Source: a virus
DNA length: 42,646 nucleotides
IMG/VR virus record: IMGVR_UViG_3300017725_000013
Location: 1 to 42,646 of that record
Reading direction: 5' to 3' (one strand)
The notes under the pieces were generated by a model. It was not told the origin of the DNA and did not search any database. It was given only the letters and a program-made list of their open reading frames with translations. The number at the start of each line of letters is the position of its first letter. Positions within the stretch are counted from its first letter, which is position 1. Positions 7,701 through 15,844 of this stretch are shown here, in pieces. The position numbers were made by a program, and so were the translations under genes.

Positions 7701-10556
7701 TTTTTGTAAATTGTTTATTGATTGATCATAAGATTTTACTAATTTTTTTTCTTTATTAGTTAGCTTTCTATCGACCATTTCTAGTGTTTTACCTTCAAGG
7801 CCAGTTAGTTTAGCTTCTTTTGTTAAAGCAATTCTTTTAGTATATAAATCTCTTATTGTTTTATTTATTTGATTTGTTCCAATAAAATCAGTTCCTTTCA
7901 TGTGAAAAACACCAGTACTAGCAAATAATAAACCATTTAAAGCAACTCTTTTAGATACTTCGTCCATGTCTCCATAAAGCTCATTAAATGCAGCCATGAA
8001 ATTTTCGTTTCCTTTTAAATCTTCTATTTGTTTTTCTAAAATATGACTAGCTTCGGAAGCCGCTACACCCATTACAGCTGTTTTTATTCCGTTTTGAAAA
8101 AATGGATCCATAACTGATTGTCCTCCAGCAGAGTTTGATATTCTAACTCCTCTGGCTAACACACCACTAACACCAAATATAGCTCCAGTTCCAGGTGGAA
8201 AACCTAACAACCTCATTTTTGCTTCTTCAACACCACCTGTAACCATTGTAGCGCTAAGTTTTTCCCAAGTTGATCCAGATTTTAATGCTTGTTGTATCCA
8301 TTTAGCAGCGCCTAAATAATTCATAGCACCTCCTGTTACAGCTGTTAAAGCCATAATTTCACCAAACAATGGTACAAATCCTCCAGCCATTTCAGCAAAA
8401 GTTGGACCAAAAGTAATTTTTAATGCTTCTAATTGCTCAGGAGTAAACTGTGCGGCAGGCATTTTACCATCTATAATGTCTTGCGCATATACCTCGTTGT
8501 ATTCTAAATTAAGGGCCTCAACATTTCTTTTTAATTGTATCGTACCTCCTGCGTCATAATCAAGGCCAACAGTATCAGCTAAAGCTTCTATAGCAGCACC
8601 ACCAAAAATAGCAAGATTACTATCTGATTTTATGTTTTGAATATCTTTGTTTAAATAAATAGTTTCCCAAACAGCATCAAGCTCTCCATCAACAGCTTCT
8701 AAATTATCTTTAAATATTTTTATTTTGTTTTTATCGTCGTCGCTAATTATAGTTGTAGTCAAGGTATTACCCAAAAGTCTTTGATAGTCAAAAACAGAAA
8801 TATCATAATAACCAGTTTTTTCATCTGCAGTAAAACCATGATAACTCATCATAGATTTTTTACTATAAGGAACTGCTCCAAATTTAAATCTAATATTTTC
8901 ATTTCTACCATCAGTCAGTATATCTAGTTTTTCAGTATACTTTGTGTCTGCAAATAATTCTGCGCCCTCTTGAGTTGTTAAACTTCTATCTATAACTCTT
9001 AATCCAGTTATGTAATCTGAAAGAGAAGACTGCATTGAATCATAACTTTGATTATATATGTTTCCTTTTGTTTTTCTTTCCTCAGCTCTAGTAAAAGCAT
9101 CTTTACCACTAACGAAATTTAAATCTGATAATTCTTTGTATTTTTGATCGTACGCTTCTTTATAACCTATAGTTTTAAGAATTCCACCTGGGGTTTGAAT
9201 TTGTCTTGATTCTGAGTTAGCGTAAGCTTTTGCGGCAAGCCTAGCATTAGTATTTATTTGTTTACCAAAACTTTTAATCTTATCTTGTTCTGTTTCTATT
9301 TGAATTTGAATGCTATCATACCATTTTTTTTCATCAAAATTGTCTCCATTAGAAACTTTTTCAGGTGGACCTTGAAGCAATTGACTTTTTAAGTCACTAA
9401 TTTTTTTATTTGTAGTTAATATAGATCTATTAATTTCGTATAGTTTTGTTTCAAATTCATTTGTATCTTTTAATCTAGCAGCATGTGATTCGTTTTTAAA
9501 ATCAGTTCTTGATTCAAGAGAATATTCTTTATTATTTTTATAAATATTATTTCTAGTTTCTTCTATCGCTGCAGTTCTTTTAAAAGTATTTATTAAATTA
9601 CTTTTTGTTCCATATAGTTTTGCAAAATCTCTTTTAGAAAAATTTAATTCAGTGTCTAATTTAACATCTTCATAAACAGCATCAATAAGTTTATTCATTT
9701 CATCATCGCTGTAATTATAGTTGGCAATTCTATCATCTTTAAGGTTTAAACCTACAATGCTAGGATCTTTAAAAGCATTAATAAAGTTTTCTGCAGCATT
9801 ATCAGCTATAGCATTCATCTGATCAGCATCGTATTTAACAGCACTAGAACTGTCCGATAGCTCTATTTGAGTAGAAACAGAATCCATATTTGGATTAAAA
9901 TCTGGTTGTTCATCTGTAAAATAATCTTCTGGAGCAAGACCCGTGTTCTTGTAAACATTACCTACAAGACTAGATGTTTTACTATTATTTTTTAAAAACT
10001 CAGCTATTTGATCATAAGCTTCAGGGTTTTTAATTAACTGCATTGAGCCTTGAGTATTTCCTCGTACATTTTTAAACAAAGGTATTTCTGTTGTTTCTCC
10101 AGTTTCAATATTAGTTAATGAAATTACATCAAGACCTGGTTTAAATGGTATATCTACTTTTACTCCAACACCTTTGGTTTTAAATATAGAGTTTAAATCT
10201 CTTTTTATATTGTCTTCATTAGCAACATCTTCACCTTCAGGAAGTATGCTTTCAAATTCTTTTTTACTTAAAACAACATTAGGATCTGATGAAACCGAAG
10301 AAGTATCTACCAAGTCTAATTCCGTATTCACTATTGGCGCTACAACATCTGTCGACACCACATCCGCGCTTGTTGCGGTGTCCGTTTGAAAATCTGGAGA
10401 AACTTCTTCATCAACAATTATTTCTTCGTTTTCTTTTTCAGCTTTTATTTCAGGATTTTTTATTAAATATTCTTCTAAAGTAGTTCCTAAGCTATTAACT
10501 TTTTCGTCAATTTCTTCTTGAGAATAAGTAAAATCTTTGTACTTGTATATAGTCAT
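1719..10556 (-). CDS. Giant (2945-residue) internal virion/ejection-type polyvalent protein with zincin motif
   Basis: One uninterrupted frame of 2945 codons lies at the end of the virion gene series, in the position held by the largest ejection protein (gp16-type) of T7-like phages and by giant cargo proteins in crAss-like phages. Residues 1059-1063 are HEMTH in the context NHEMTHYVRS, a metallopeptidase HExxH motif. A glutamate in SKEEQLAYVV about 75 residues later could be the third zinc ligand. Residues about 715-900 contain a cluster of hydrophobic, Gly/Ala-rich segments that could insert into a membrane. The N-terminal third is acidic and helical. The C-terminal ~500 residues (ending SDSFDFSNDFNSG and a short Asn-rich tail) resemble, from memory, the conserved end of large uncultured marine phage proteins. 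No RNA polymerase DxDxD motif was found. Packaging in the capsid and injection is inference from position and size. Confidence 0.85.
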   Translation of the reverse strand: MTIYKYKDFTYSQEEIDEKVNSLGTTLEEYLIKNPEIKAEKENEEIIVDEEVSPDFQTDTATSADVVSTDVVAPIVNTELDLVDTSSVSSDPNVVLSKKEFESILPEGEDVANEDNIKRDLNSIFKTKGVGVKVDIPFKPGLDVISLTNIETGETTEIPLFKNVRGNTQGSMQLIKNPEAYDQIAEFLKNNSKTSSLVGNVYKNTGLAPEDYFTDEQPDFNPNMDSVSTQIELSDSSSAVKYDADQMNAIADNAAENFINAFKDPSIVGLNLKDDRIANYNYSDDEMNKLIDAVYEDVKLDTELNFSKRDFAKLYGTKSNLINTFKRTAAIEETRNNIYKNNKEYSLESRTDFKNESHAARLKDTNEFETKLYEINRSILTTNKKISDLKSQLLQGPPEKVSNGDNFDEKKWYDSIQIQIETEQDKIKSFGKQINTNARLAAKAYANSESRQIQTPGGILKTIGYKEAYDQKYKELSDLNFVSGKDAFTRAEERKTKGNIYNQSYDSMQSSLSDYITGLRVIDRSLTTQEGAELFADTKYTEKLDILTDGRNENIRFKFGAVPYSKKSMMSYHGFTADEKTGYYDISVFDYQRLLGNTLTTTIISDDDKNKIKIFKDNLEAVDGELDAVWETIYLNKDIQNIKSDSNLAIFGGAAIEALADTVGLDYDAGGTIQLKRNVEALNLEYNEVYAQDIIDGKMPAAQFTPEQLEALKITFGPTFAEMAGGFVPLFGEIMALTAVTGGAMNYLGAAKWIQQALKSGSTWEKLSATMVTGGVEEAKMRLLGFPPGTGAIFGVSGVLARGVRISNSAGGQSVMDPFFQNGIKTAVMGVAASEASHILEKQIEDLKGNENFMAAFNELYGDMDEVSKRVALNGLLFASTGVFHMKGTDFIGTNQINKTIRDLYTKRIALTKEAKLTGLEGKTLEMVDRKLTNKEKKLVKSYDQSINNLQKVVELRNGGALISIDDPNLQKTLQTKSMDPITNILKKGGGDIKSGVLTVVSDAKVAREKLWDADKGVEVPARFNDLGNGKYEVLVNKRLANKMIEEGVVGSIQDLVNHEMTHYVRSVTNKKFPNSQPRIVGDVMNRLPKMSPESIEAAGLPKGGLRRFRVIMEKAYEKDGVAMSENMSKEEQLAYVVQIFSRPELYYTAEAPNFITEVIKDIKTNFDLVGYKGNPPTKASEIQSYFFEALREMKTGKAQKFVDMLAPEMNAFKDRNIQFVERGNGTIGIVVDEKTTQRDSKLIEAEETAVKKESYTVTNELFKDRKGWNDGKPTKEFLKTLENEKDKALILKAAQPVFAASMKRLYTRTLEGNREGVTYEQFKKDLEQEYYQRFLDYDVSKVGEKNLPIAEQTSNLYNLRINKLGTEQFKQTSFTSSIDNLTISEERQVQQGYSETFKTSSFENLDLSPGSAGRSGIAKTNKKINVLDGPPTIRLKDNKGDYLPKYKDVINKGKLDFAGVVLNPDFKGTFKNVNDLARKQGFSGELLSEMIGIPANKIRNSKDNFDKKDQRKALAFLANPANLKWSLKIIQEANTPIETVLLMGPKGNPVIDKIASKEAGKTVFKTKLIGGMPTGMFNNVRNLLYESTGKVINGNPQYRLKRNIELKDIYNAIGISDGKRSNQLGPRSTKEQAAVAQTMKGIIDLINKSLNIKQAQDVGRKMGLDLQVIENMGKGKSRFVDSKNIFEGVETELKEKVKTGGFSINDMVTIINNSEATAEVKSYMIKLVPESFMKLAEKKAADKLFAETEVLILENSDFTKEEFEVMQKEAAKSTANIARSLGLNPENVSYSELNKSPRKQKLFQNYMKKVLKNMGKLEGLDKTQVNAIIKTLGIGSKSNMRLETVNGKLKFVNFKKGSEKEGGGNEVFIDNYTGKGSFKSGRKLTEKEITEREAFFIPAWGLFKQKITDKQIELKKKYGDNTLKRAEELNTYAYGLLTKSGFKKGTDGKFILKNGEKVPFTYAETAAANQAVAKDFIMSMYDVYAEAKPGKEKTMAKEMMLLSFSQQTNIATGLIKSLYKVESIAVEGSKQIEYTDKKGNLRKTPANHIEHALQLLNFTDFMFQPAGFKSKADFEKKLDYFMKNVAKQHVIPKELSNFNDSGDMGGTTSFSPIIGEKATAGTNFTSNVFSTLSQMKNQVMLTEPGMTNITMAEQIASTIPAKQKATVLTELQTLMKRDPNLVTSETILFENSLKKETIKEKIKVDDNNFELIKLADEGTGVAKGENLPYNTSTAEVLNRLGIKDIEISQNIKKSFDSKDLSSELNAIIRDGSSEIRNYSAAQAKLLGEKVRDDIWIPSSAEDFKGLIYRTLSKGKLGEQQFAWYKENLIDPLNKAENLASIDTRNVEMSWLGLKKQLKNVPKRLRKNSDVKGFTNENAIRIYNWARQGMEVPGLSKQNLKDVINYVDANPEFVAFSDKLIEMTKGDGYPPPTEMWLTGTMGTDLRSGLGTVKRAKYLEATGFTNNINQIYSKQNLNNLEAKYGTKYRVALENMITRIKSGRNRKPSKNEWENRMADWLNGANAVTMSLNVKSGVMQLTSSINYLNASDNNPIAAGMVIGNLPVYSAAVRRIWNSDYLQDRMGGDKIDVSQNEVAEAAQSNGIKGLTNLILQKGYIVTRAADAAAIASGGATFLVNRTRTYKKQGMSEKEAGDKAFEDFRLISEQTQQSAATSMLSSEQASISGRAILAFNNTPAQYTRITKRAVEDLMAGRGNKGENIRKIIYYSVAQNLLFNGMSNAMFGDIWETDEQAANPNVQKRKQDRNIRTVNGMLDTMLRGSGIKGAAVSTLKNMLIKVYNENKKSRPEYANVALEALDFVPSLDTKIRKLRAAGNAISWNYKDIKKLGLMDSKNPAYLASSNVISAATNFPADRLLMKFNNMRAVMTEDMEGWQKISRALGWSEYAVGPYKDFKKSRKSSSKSPFSDSFDFSNDFNSGNNNFDTNFN

Positions 10557-10569
10557 AATTTAATTTTAT

Positions 10570-12459
10570 TTAATCTGGTAATTTTGCTCTATCTTGGTTA
10601 GTATAATAATTCCTAAATTCTTTTTGTTCAGCAGCAGTTCTGTTAAATACATATCTTTCAATAGTTTTTCTTAAAGACTTATTACTAAAAGAGTTATAAG
10701 ATGGTTGCATTTCCCATTTTCTATTTTTAGGGTTTCTAATCCATAAAGATTGCAAATCTACTTTATTAACTTCCGCATTTATTTCATCTTCTGTTTTTAC
10801 TGTTTCACCTCTAATTGCAGCAGCTTTTGCTTCTGCTTTTAACTGCTCTCTTACTTTTGTTCTTGCTGTCTCACCACTTGCGGCTTCTAAACCTAATTCA
10901 TTTTTTAAATAATTTTCATGTATACCTACGTTGGTAGCGCTCCACTCTTGTTTTGGTTCAATTGCTCCAGGAATATCACGGTTTTGAGTAATCTCTAATT
11001 CAAGTATGTTTTTAGCAACACTTTGCATATATATATTTTGATCTTCAGCTTTACTAACTTGACTAAACTTTTCTTTTAAATAAATAAATTCATCAGGATC
11101 AGGTTCTATACCGTTATTGTTTTTTGTAACAAATTGTTGGATGTCAAACTTTAAATCTTTAAAACGCGAAGAGTCTATTTTTGAAAATGTATCTTCAGTA
11201 TATTTTTCGTATAATTCTTCTCTTAAAATATTTTCTTTTTCAGGTAACGTAAGATCACTAAAGTCTTTAAAATTATTTACAATAATTTCTTCACCATTTC
11301 TATTAACAACTATATTCCAAGGATCAGTTCCCATTTTTAATGTGTTTTGCATTTGAGCTTTTAAATCACCTATAGCGTTTGGATCTTTTGTTGGATTATT
11401 TAACATTACCTCAATGGTAGAATCAATTTCTCCATTAAGAGTTTCATTAGCTCTTATCATGTTTTGATCTACTATTTCATATCCAATGGTTCTAGATTTT
11501 CCTTCAACTTGAGTAACAACATTTGCTGTAGCTCCTTTTCCACCCATAATGTATAAACCATCTATCTCTCCATCTGCAGTAATACCAGAGGCTTCATTTA
11601 TAGATCCAGTGTTTATTGTTTCGCCTATTTGTCTTATTAAGCCGCCTGTAATGTTTTCTCCTTCTACGTTTATTAAGCTTGCAAAATCTTTTTTGAATGA
11701 TAATTTAAAATTATTTTTTTCTAAATGTTCTTTAGTTTCATCACTTAATTCGTTCCAAGCTTCCGAACCTTTTTTTATAGTAGTTTCCACTGAAAGTATT
11801 GATGCACCACTAGGAAAACCATTACCACCTTGTTCTATTGATTTACCATCTCCTATTAGTTGATCACGCGAGTAAGACGCACCTTCTATTGATAAATTTT
11901 TTAAACCAAAAGCTGTCATCATGCTTATGTCTTGCTCTAGTTCGCCATCACCAGCCCAATAATGAGTACTTAGCATACCAGCTTCCCCAACACCATCAAA
12001 ATCAATTAAATCTCCTATGGCATAAGAATTATTTTGAATTGCATTTGTTTGATAAATATTAGCTTGATTTATTATAGCTTGATTTGCTGATCTTTGTTCT
12101 TTAGTTATATTAGGGTTTGTTTCATTTTCAGTTGCCGCAGCAATAGAACCTTTATAAGTTCCATCACCTTCTAACAAGTATTTTACATTTCTTAAATATG
12201 CTTCCCATAAATCTCCTTCTTTTTTACCTTTATAATTACCTTGATTAGTAATAGCGTTTTTCCATTGAAGGTTTGCTATTTTAGATTGAGCCCCTTGAAC
12301 TCTTAATTTATTTTTTTCAGCTGATGCAGCTCTAGCTTTTCTAGCTTTTTGTTGAGCTAATAAACCTGCGGCTACACTTTTACCTAAATTTTCTATAGCT
12401 TTACCATAAACGTTTAAAGATGTATCACGTAAAATTTGTGGATTATCATATGCTCCCAT
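10570..12459 (-). CDS. Putative internal virion (ejection) protein, 629 residues
   Basis: I do not recognise a named family by sequence. The protein starts MGAYDNPQILRDTSLNVYG, continues with a basic Ala/Lys/Arg helical stretch (residues about 35-60), and is otherwise soluble, mixed charged and helical, with no signal peptide or membrane segment. It sits between the 273-residue Ala/Gln-rich protein and the giant protein, 12 and 13 bases from them. This is the place of gp15 in the gp14-gp15-gp16 ejection series of T7-like podoviruses. Role as an injected internal protein rests on this synteny and composition. It could instead be a tail-internal scaffold. Confidence 0.75.
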   Translation of the reverse strand: MGAYDNPQILRDTSLNVYGKAIENLGKSVAAGLLAQQKARKARAASAEKNKLRVQGAQSKIANLQWKNAITNQGNYKGKKEGDLWEAYLRNVKYLLEGDGTYKGSIAAATENETNPNITKEQRSANQAIINQANIYQTNAIQNNSYAIGDLIDFDGVGEAGMLSTHYWAGDGELEQDISMMTAFGLKNLSIEGASYSRDQLIGDGKSIEQGGNGFPSGASILSVETTIKKGSEAWNELSDETKEHLEKNNFKLSFKKDFASLINVEGENITGGLIRQIGETINTGSINEASGITADGEIDGLYIMGGKGATANVVTQVEGKSRTIGYEIVDQNMIRANETLNGEIDSTIEVMLNNPTKDPNAIGDLKAQMQNTLKMGTDPWNIVVNRNGEEIIVNNFKDFSDLTLPEKENILREELYEKYTEDTFSKIDSSRFKDLKFDIQQFVTKNNNGIEPDPDEFIYLKEKFSQVSKAEDQNIYMQSVAKNILELEITQNRDIPGAIEPKQEWSATNVGIHENYLKNELGLEAASGETARTKVREQLKAEAKAAAIRGETVKTEDEINAEVNKVDLQSLWIRNPKNRKWEMQPSYNSFSNKSLRKTIERYVFNRTAAEQKEFRNYYTNQDRAKLPD

Positions 12460-12471
12460 GTTGTATTTATT

Positions 12472-13293
12472 TTAATTCTTTATTTTTTTACCAGCTGCTC
12501 TATAATCTGCTCTACTTTTTCCATAATTTCCAGGAGCTGCTTGATACTGTTTAAAACTAACTTGACCCGTTGTGTCTCTTCCGGTTAAAGATGCGGCAGC
12601 GATTGTGCCAACAGCGCTTAATGCTGAACCATATCCTGCAGCTGTTGCAGTGTTTGCATCAATAAGATTTTGTGAAGCTTGCTGCTCTTGACCAGCGGCT
12701 CTGTTAAGATCCATATTTATTCTTTGTTCATTAGCACTAAACATAAACTGCTTACCTTGTGCATCAGCGGCTTGTAGTCTTTGTCCTTCTGATATAGCAA
12801 TATTTTGTAATCTTTGTTGTTCAGACATTTTCATTTGCTGAAGCTGTTGTTCTCCTTGTGCTTTTAGTTTTTCGTTTGTAGCTTCTTGCTGTTCAATATT
12901 AGCAGAAACACCTTTTTTACTTTGCAAAGCAGCTTGAGCTAAAGCAGTTGCACCACCAGCACTTGCACCAGTTGCTCTTAACGTATCTAAAGTGTTTGCT
13001 AAAGCAATATCTGCTTGTTCCATTTGTATTTCTGCTGCTTGAGTAGCAACGCCTAAGCTAGCAAAAGGATTATTTATTTGTCCAGAAAGATCTGTAGCTA
13101 AATTAGATAAATTTTTTGTGTTTGCATAAGGATTTGTAATTGGAGTACGTCTTCTTTTAATTGCTTCCATTTTAATTTGAGCAGCTTGCTGAGCTGCCCT
13201 TGCTCTTCTTGCCGCTTTTCTACCTTGGTTAGCTTGAACCGCTCCACCAACTACACTTAATGCTGTGCCTGCAATTGCTGTAAATGCTGCCAT
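12472..13293 (-). CDS. Putative internal virion protein (gp14-like), Ala/Gln-rich
   Basis: This 273-residue protein begins with a hydrophobic, small-residue helix (AFTAIAGTALSVVGGAVQA, residues about 3-21), followed by a basic RKAARRARAAQQAAQ stretch and a long Gln/Ala-rich helical region. A second Ala/Gly-rich hydrophobic segment lies near residues 215-235. This composition, the length and the position directly before two larger virion-type proteins match T7 gp14-like ejection proteins that form a channel in the host outer membrane. The C-terminus is DYRAAGKKIKN, sharing YRAAGKK with the 46-residue protein at 1566-1706. Family membership is inferred, not proven. Confidence 0.78.
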   Translation of the reverse strand: MAAFTAIAGTALSVVGGAVQANQGRKAARRARAAQQAAQIKMEAIKRRRTPITNPYANTKNLSNLATDLSGQINNPFASLGVATQAAEIQMEQADIALANTLDTLRATGASAGGATALAQAALQSKKGVSANIEQQEATNEKLKAQGEQQLQQMKMSEQQRLQNIAISEGQRLQAADAQGKQFMFSANEQRINMDLNRAAGQEQQASQNLIDANTATAAGYGSALSAVGTIAAASLTGRDTTGQVSFKQYQAAPGNYGKSRADYRAAGKKIKN

Positions 13294-13295
13294 AA

Positions 13296-13706
13296 TTAAA
13301 TTATTTTTATTATTTCATAAGATGGTTTATCATCTACTTGATAACCTATTTCTTTGTGAGTGTTTATTAAGTTTTTATTTCTTCCAATGCTAAGTATAAT
13401 TTTAAAACCACTTTCTTTTGCTACATGTTCTATTCCTGCGATTAATAATTTTATAGCATCATTTTTATCTTTGCTTTTGTAGTTTACATTAGAAACAATC
13501 CACTCTAACCAAGCAACTTTAGAATTTGTTGTATACATAAATCCAGCTACAATAGGTGTTTTATTTTTTTCAACTATAAAACCACCTGTACCATTTTCTG
13601 GCAACATATCTTTTGTAGGATGATTAACCCATTCAGGCCAACCATTCCAAAGTTCTACTAAAGTATTCCAATCAGAATCTTTTAATTTTCTTATATTTAA
13701 TTTCAT
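13296..13706 (-). CDS. GNAT-family N-acetyltransferase-like protein
   Basis: The 136-residue length and the strand order fit a minimal GNAT fold: an N-terminal MKLNIRKLKDSDW, a central strand with GGFIVEKNKTPIVAGFMY, then AWLEWIVSN and a helix KDAIKLLIAGIEHVAKESG. It ends with the typical NLINTHKEIGYQVDD turn seen in the last part of GNAT domains. The acetyl-CoA loop (Q/RxxGxG/A) is replaced by YKSKDKNDAIKLLI and is not canonical. The gene is embedded between the 700-residue tail protein and the gp14-like protein, with a 2-base gap on the downstream side, so it is co-expressed with virion proteins. The substrate is unknown; a virion protein or a host factor are both possible. Confidence 0.75.
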   Translation of the reverse strand: MKLNIRKLKDSDWNTLVELWNGWPEWVNHPTKDMLPENGTGGFIVEKNKTPIVAGFMYTTNSKVAWLEWIVSNVNYKSKDKNDAIKLLIAGIEHVAKESGFKIILSIGRNKNLINTHKEIGYQVDDKPSYEIIKII

Positions 13707-15809
13707 TTAATATGATGATTCTACTATTTCAGAAGACACAGAAAATAATTCTTTTTTACCATAACCTCCAACGTTACCTTTATTATTATCTAATACAAAT
13801 TTAGTTTCAGCAAAAAATCCTTTTACTCCACCTATGTTTTGACCAAATATAACCTCAGCGTTTTGTACTTCTGTACTATTTACTATATTAGCAAAATATT
13901 TATTTTCTTTTCTTTTAAAAGTATTAGCCCATAAACTAGTTTCTAAATCATTTAAAGTTAAGGGTTGATAATATTTAAAAACAGGTAATCCTGTAGTTTT
14001 AACGTTTGTTGAACTAAGCGTTGGTGTAATTGCTGAAGAAACTTCTGAAGCAGTAAAAGAATTCATTTCCCATTCTGTACCGCCTTCATAATTTATTGTT
14101 TTAAAATTTTTAACAACAGATGGATTTGCATTTAAAACTAACGTTACTGATGAATTATTTGTAACACCATAAAAATTAGCGTATTGATTTAGATAATCTG
14201 AATTAAGAGTATGATGCTTATATACTGCTGATCCAGTGCTAGAAGTGGAATAAAAATTAGCACCACTACTAATCATTGTTGATGGTTTAAAGCTTATAAA
14301 ACTTGTCCAACCTAAAACAGTTTCATCAAACATAACTGTAGAAAATGGCTCTCTCCAACATATAATAACCTGAAGTGCTGGTATTTGTTTTGTTAAATTA
14401 GCAACAAAAATTGCAGGATTACCTGGACTACCTATTGTTGTCACGCTAGTTATAGTACCATAAAATTCTCCTGTTATTTGACCAGAAGTAGTATAACTAT
14501 ATATGTTATCTCCCGCTACAATAGGACCAATTTGTGCGTTAAGCGTAACAGTTACACTATCACCTGCAGCGGCTGCAGATCCTCCATTTTGGCCAACTTG
14601 ACCACCTTGTTGTTGCTGTATAGATAAAACGTAATTTTTAGTATGCATGTCCCAAGCTCCTACTACATTATTTACTGAAGATTTAGATAATTCATCTCTA
14701 AAAAAGTCATGCATACCGTAACTAGAAATTTCAGTTATACCATCTTTAGACAACCTACAAACACAGTTTCTTTTTCTGTCAGTAAAATATTTTCTATAAC
14801 CATATACCGCAAAACTTTGTGGATCTTTTGATATACCATATTCTCCTGCATAACCTACAACTTGCCCTATTACCTGTGCTCCAGATGTAGTAATTGGCAT
14901 ACCTTCTGCAGAAAATATTGCATCTTTATCAATTAAAGCTCTACTTACTTTTTCTTCTTGAAATATAATTAAGTTTGTATCTTCTGCGTATAGCTTCTGA
15001 ATTGATGCGTAAATTGGATTTAAGCTTCTTGTTATATCTGTTCCAACAGAAAATTGATTTGTATTGTTAACACCAGTTCTAGAGTTAAAAACTCCTGAAT
15101 ATATCATAGAATTAAATCTATGCTGTTGTTGTGGATTATCTTCTACTATATAAGCTTTAACACCTAGATCAACCGACGTGTTATTATAACCAGCTCTTAT
15201 TCTAGATTCCTCTATGTACCAATCATTCACAATATCTCCATTATAAAGCTTAGGTATGTATGAAAAATCATTAAGATCTGTAAAATCCAATGATATACCT
15301 GTGCCAACATTGACAGGTGTATCTATAACAAAATCTGTTGTACCACCTGCGCTGTATGTGTAAGAAATTATTTTACCACTAGCAGGTGAACCTCCAGCTG
15401 TAGGAAATCCACTAACTGTTTGGCCAGGACCAACTTGTTTGCTTGCATTAATCTGTATAGCTGTAACACCAGCTCCACTATTTCCAGCTCTTACTTTAAA
15501 TGTTAAAATATCTCCAACAGCTAAAAGCGTAGAACCTAAACTATCGCAATTAAAAATAGTAGGAGGATCTGTTTGGCCTACACCACTAGGTATAGATGTA
15601 ATTTTAGTTATAATACTATTATTTTTAAGAACGTTATCTCCTACGTTTATTTGATCATTACCAAGTTGTAATTTAAATTGTGTTTGATTAGGATTTGTTA
15701 TACTTATCGCAACAATACCTGTAGTAGTAGTTGAACGTACTGGCTCCATTGTTTTTAATCTCTTTAACCAAAAGGAGTTGAAATATTTTAATTCAAGTGT
15801 TGCCGCCAT
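13707..15809 (-). CDS. Tail protein, 700 residues (tail tube/hub component)
   Basis: The protein is rich in Ser, Thr, Asn and Gly and looks like an all-beta virion protein without signal peptide. The central part (about residues 270-390) contains segments such as LIIFQEEKVSRALIDKD and FAVYGYRKYFTDRKRN followed by KDGITEISSYGMHDFFRD, the style of podovirus tail-hub (gp12 or P22 gp10-like) beta-propeller proteins. A Gln/Gly/Ala-rich loop (QQQQGGQVGQNGG, near residue 400) interrupts it. It immediately follows the 1507-residue tail-hub gene (gap 35 bases) and precedes the acetyltransferase. The assignment as part of the short-tail nozzle or hub is inference from order and composition. Confidence 0.78.
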   Translation of the reverse strand: MAATLELKYFNSFWLKRLKTMEPVRSTTTTGIVAISITNPNQTQFKLQLGNDQINVGDNVLKNNSIITKITSIPSGVGQTDPPTIFNCDSLGSTLLAVGDILTFKVRAGNSGAGVTAIQINASKQVGPGQTVSGFPTAGGSPASGKIISYTYSAGGTTDFVIDTPVNVGTGISLDFTDLNDFSYIPKLYNGDIVNDWYIEESRIRAGYNNTSVDLGVKAYIVEDNPQQQHRFNSMIYSGVFNSRTGVNNTNQFSVGTDITRSLNPIYASIQKLYAEDTNLIIFQEEKVSRALIDKDAIFSAEGMPITTSGAQVIGQVVGYAGEYGISKDPQSFAVYGYRKYFTDRKRNCVCRLSKDGITEISSYGMHDFFRDELSKSSVNNVVGAWDMHTKNYVLSIQQQQGGQVGQNGGSAAAAGDSVTVTLNAQIGPIVAGDNIYSYTTSGQITGEFYGTITSVTTIGSPGNPAIFVANLTKQIPALQVIICWREPFSTVMFDETVLGWTSFISFKPSTMISSGANFYSTSSTGSAVYKHHTLNSDYLNQYANFYGVTNNSSVTLVLNANPSVVKNFKTINYEGGTEWEMNSFTASEVSSAITPTLSSTNVKTTGLPVFKYYQPLTLNDLETSLWANTFKRKENKYFANIVNSTEVQNAEVIFGQNIGGVKGFFAETKFVLDNNKGNVGGYGKKELFSVSSEIVESSY

Positions 15810-15844
15810 AATTTATTATCACTTATTTTTTAACATTATTACTA

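Noticed and set aside
1744-10483. Open frames on the plus strand opposite the giant gene
   Set aside because: All are short, have unlikely compositions and lie entirely inside a continuous, family-like minus-strand frame.
1719-10556. A virion RNA polymerase within the giant protein (as in N4-like or crAss-like phages)
   Set aside because: I looked for DxDxD-type and single-subunit polymerase motifs and saw none; the only convincing motif is the zincin HEMTH.
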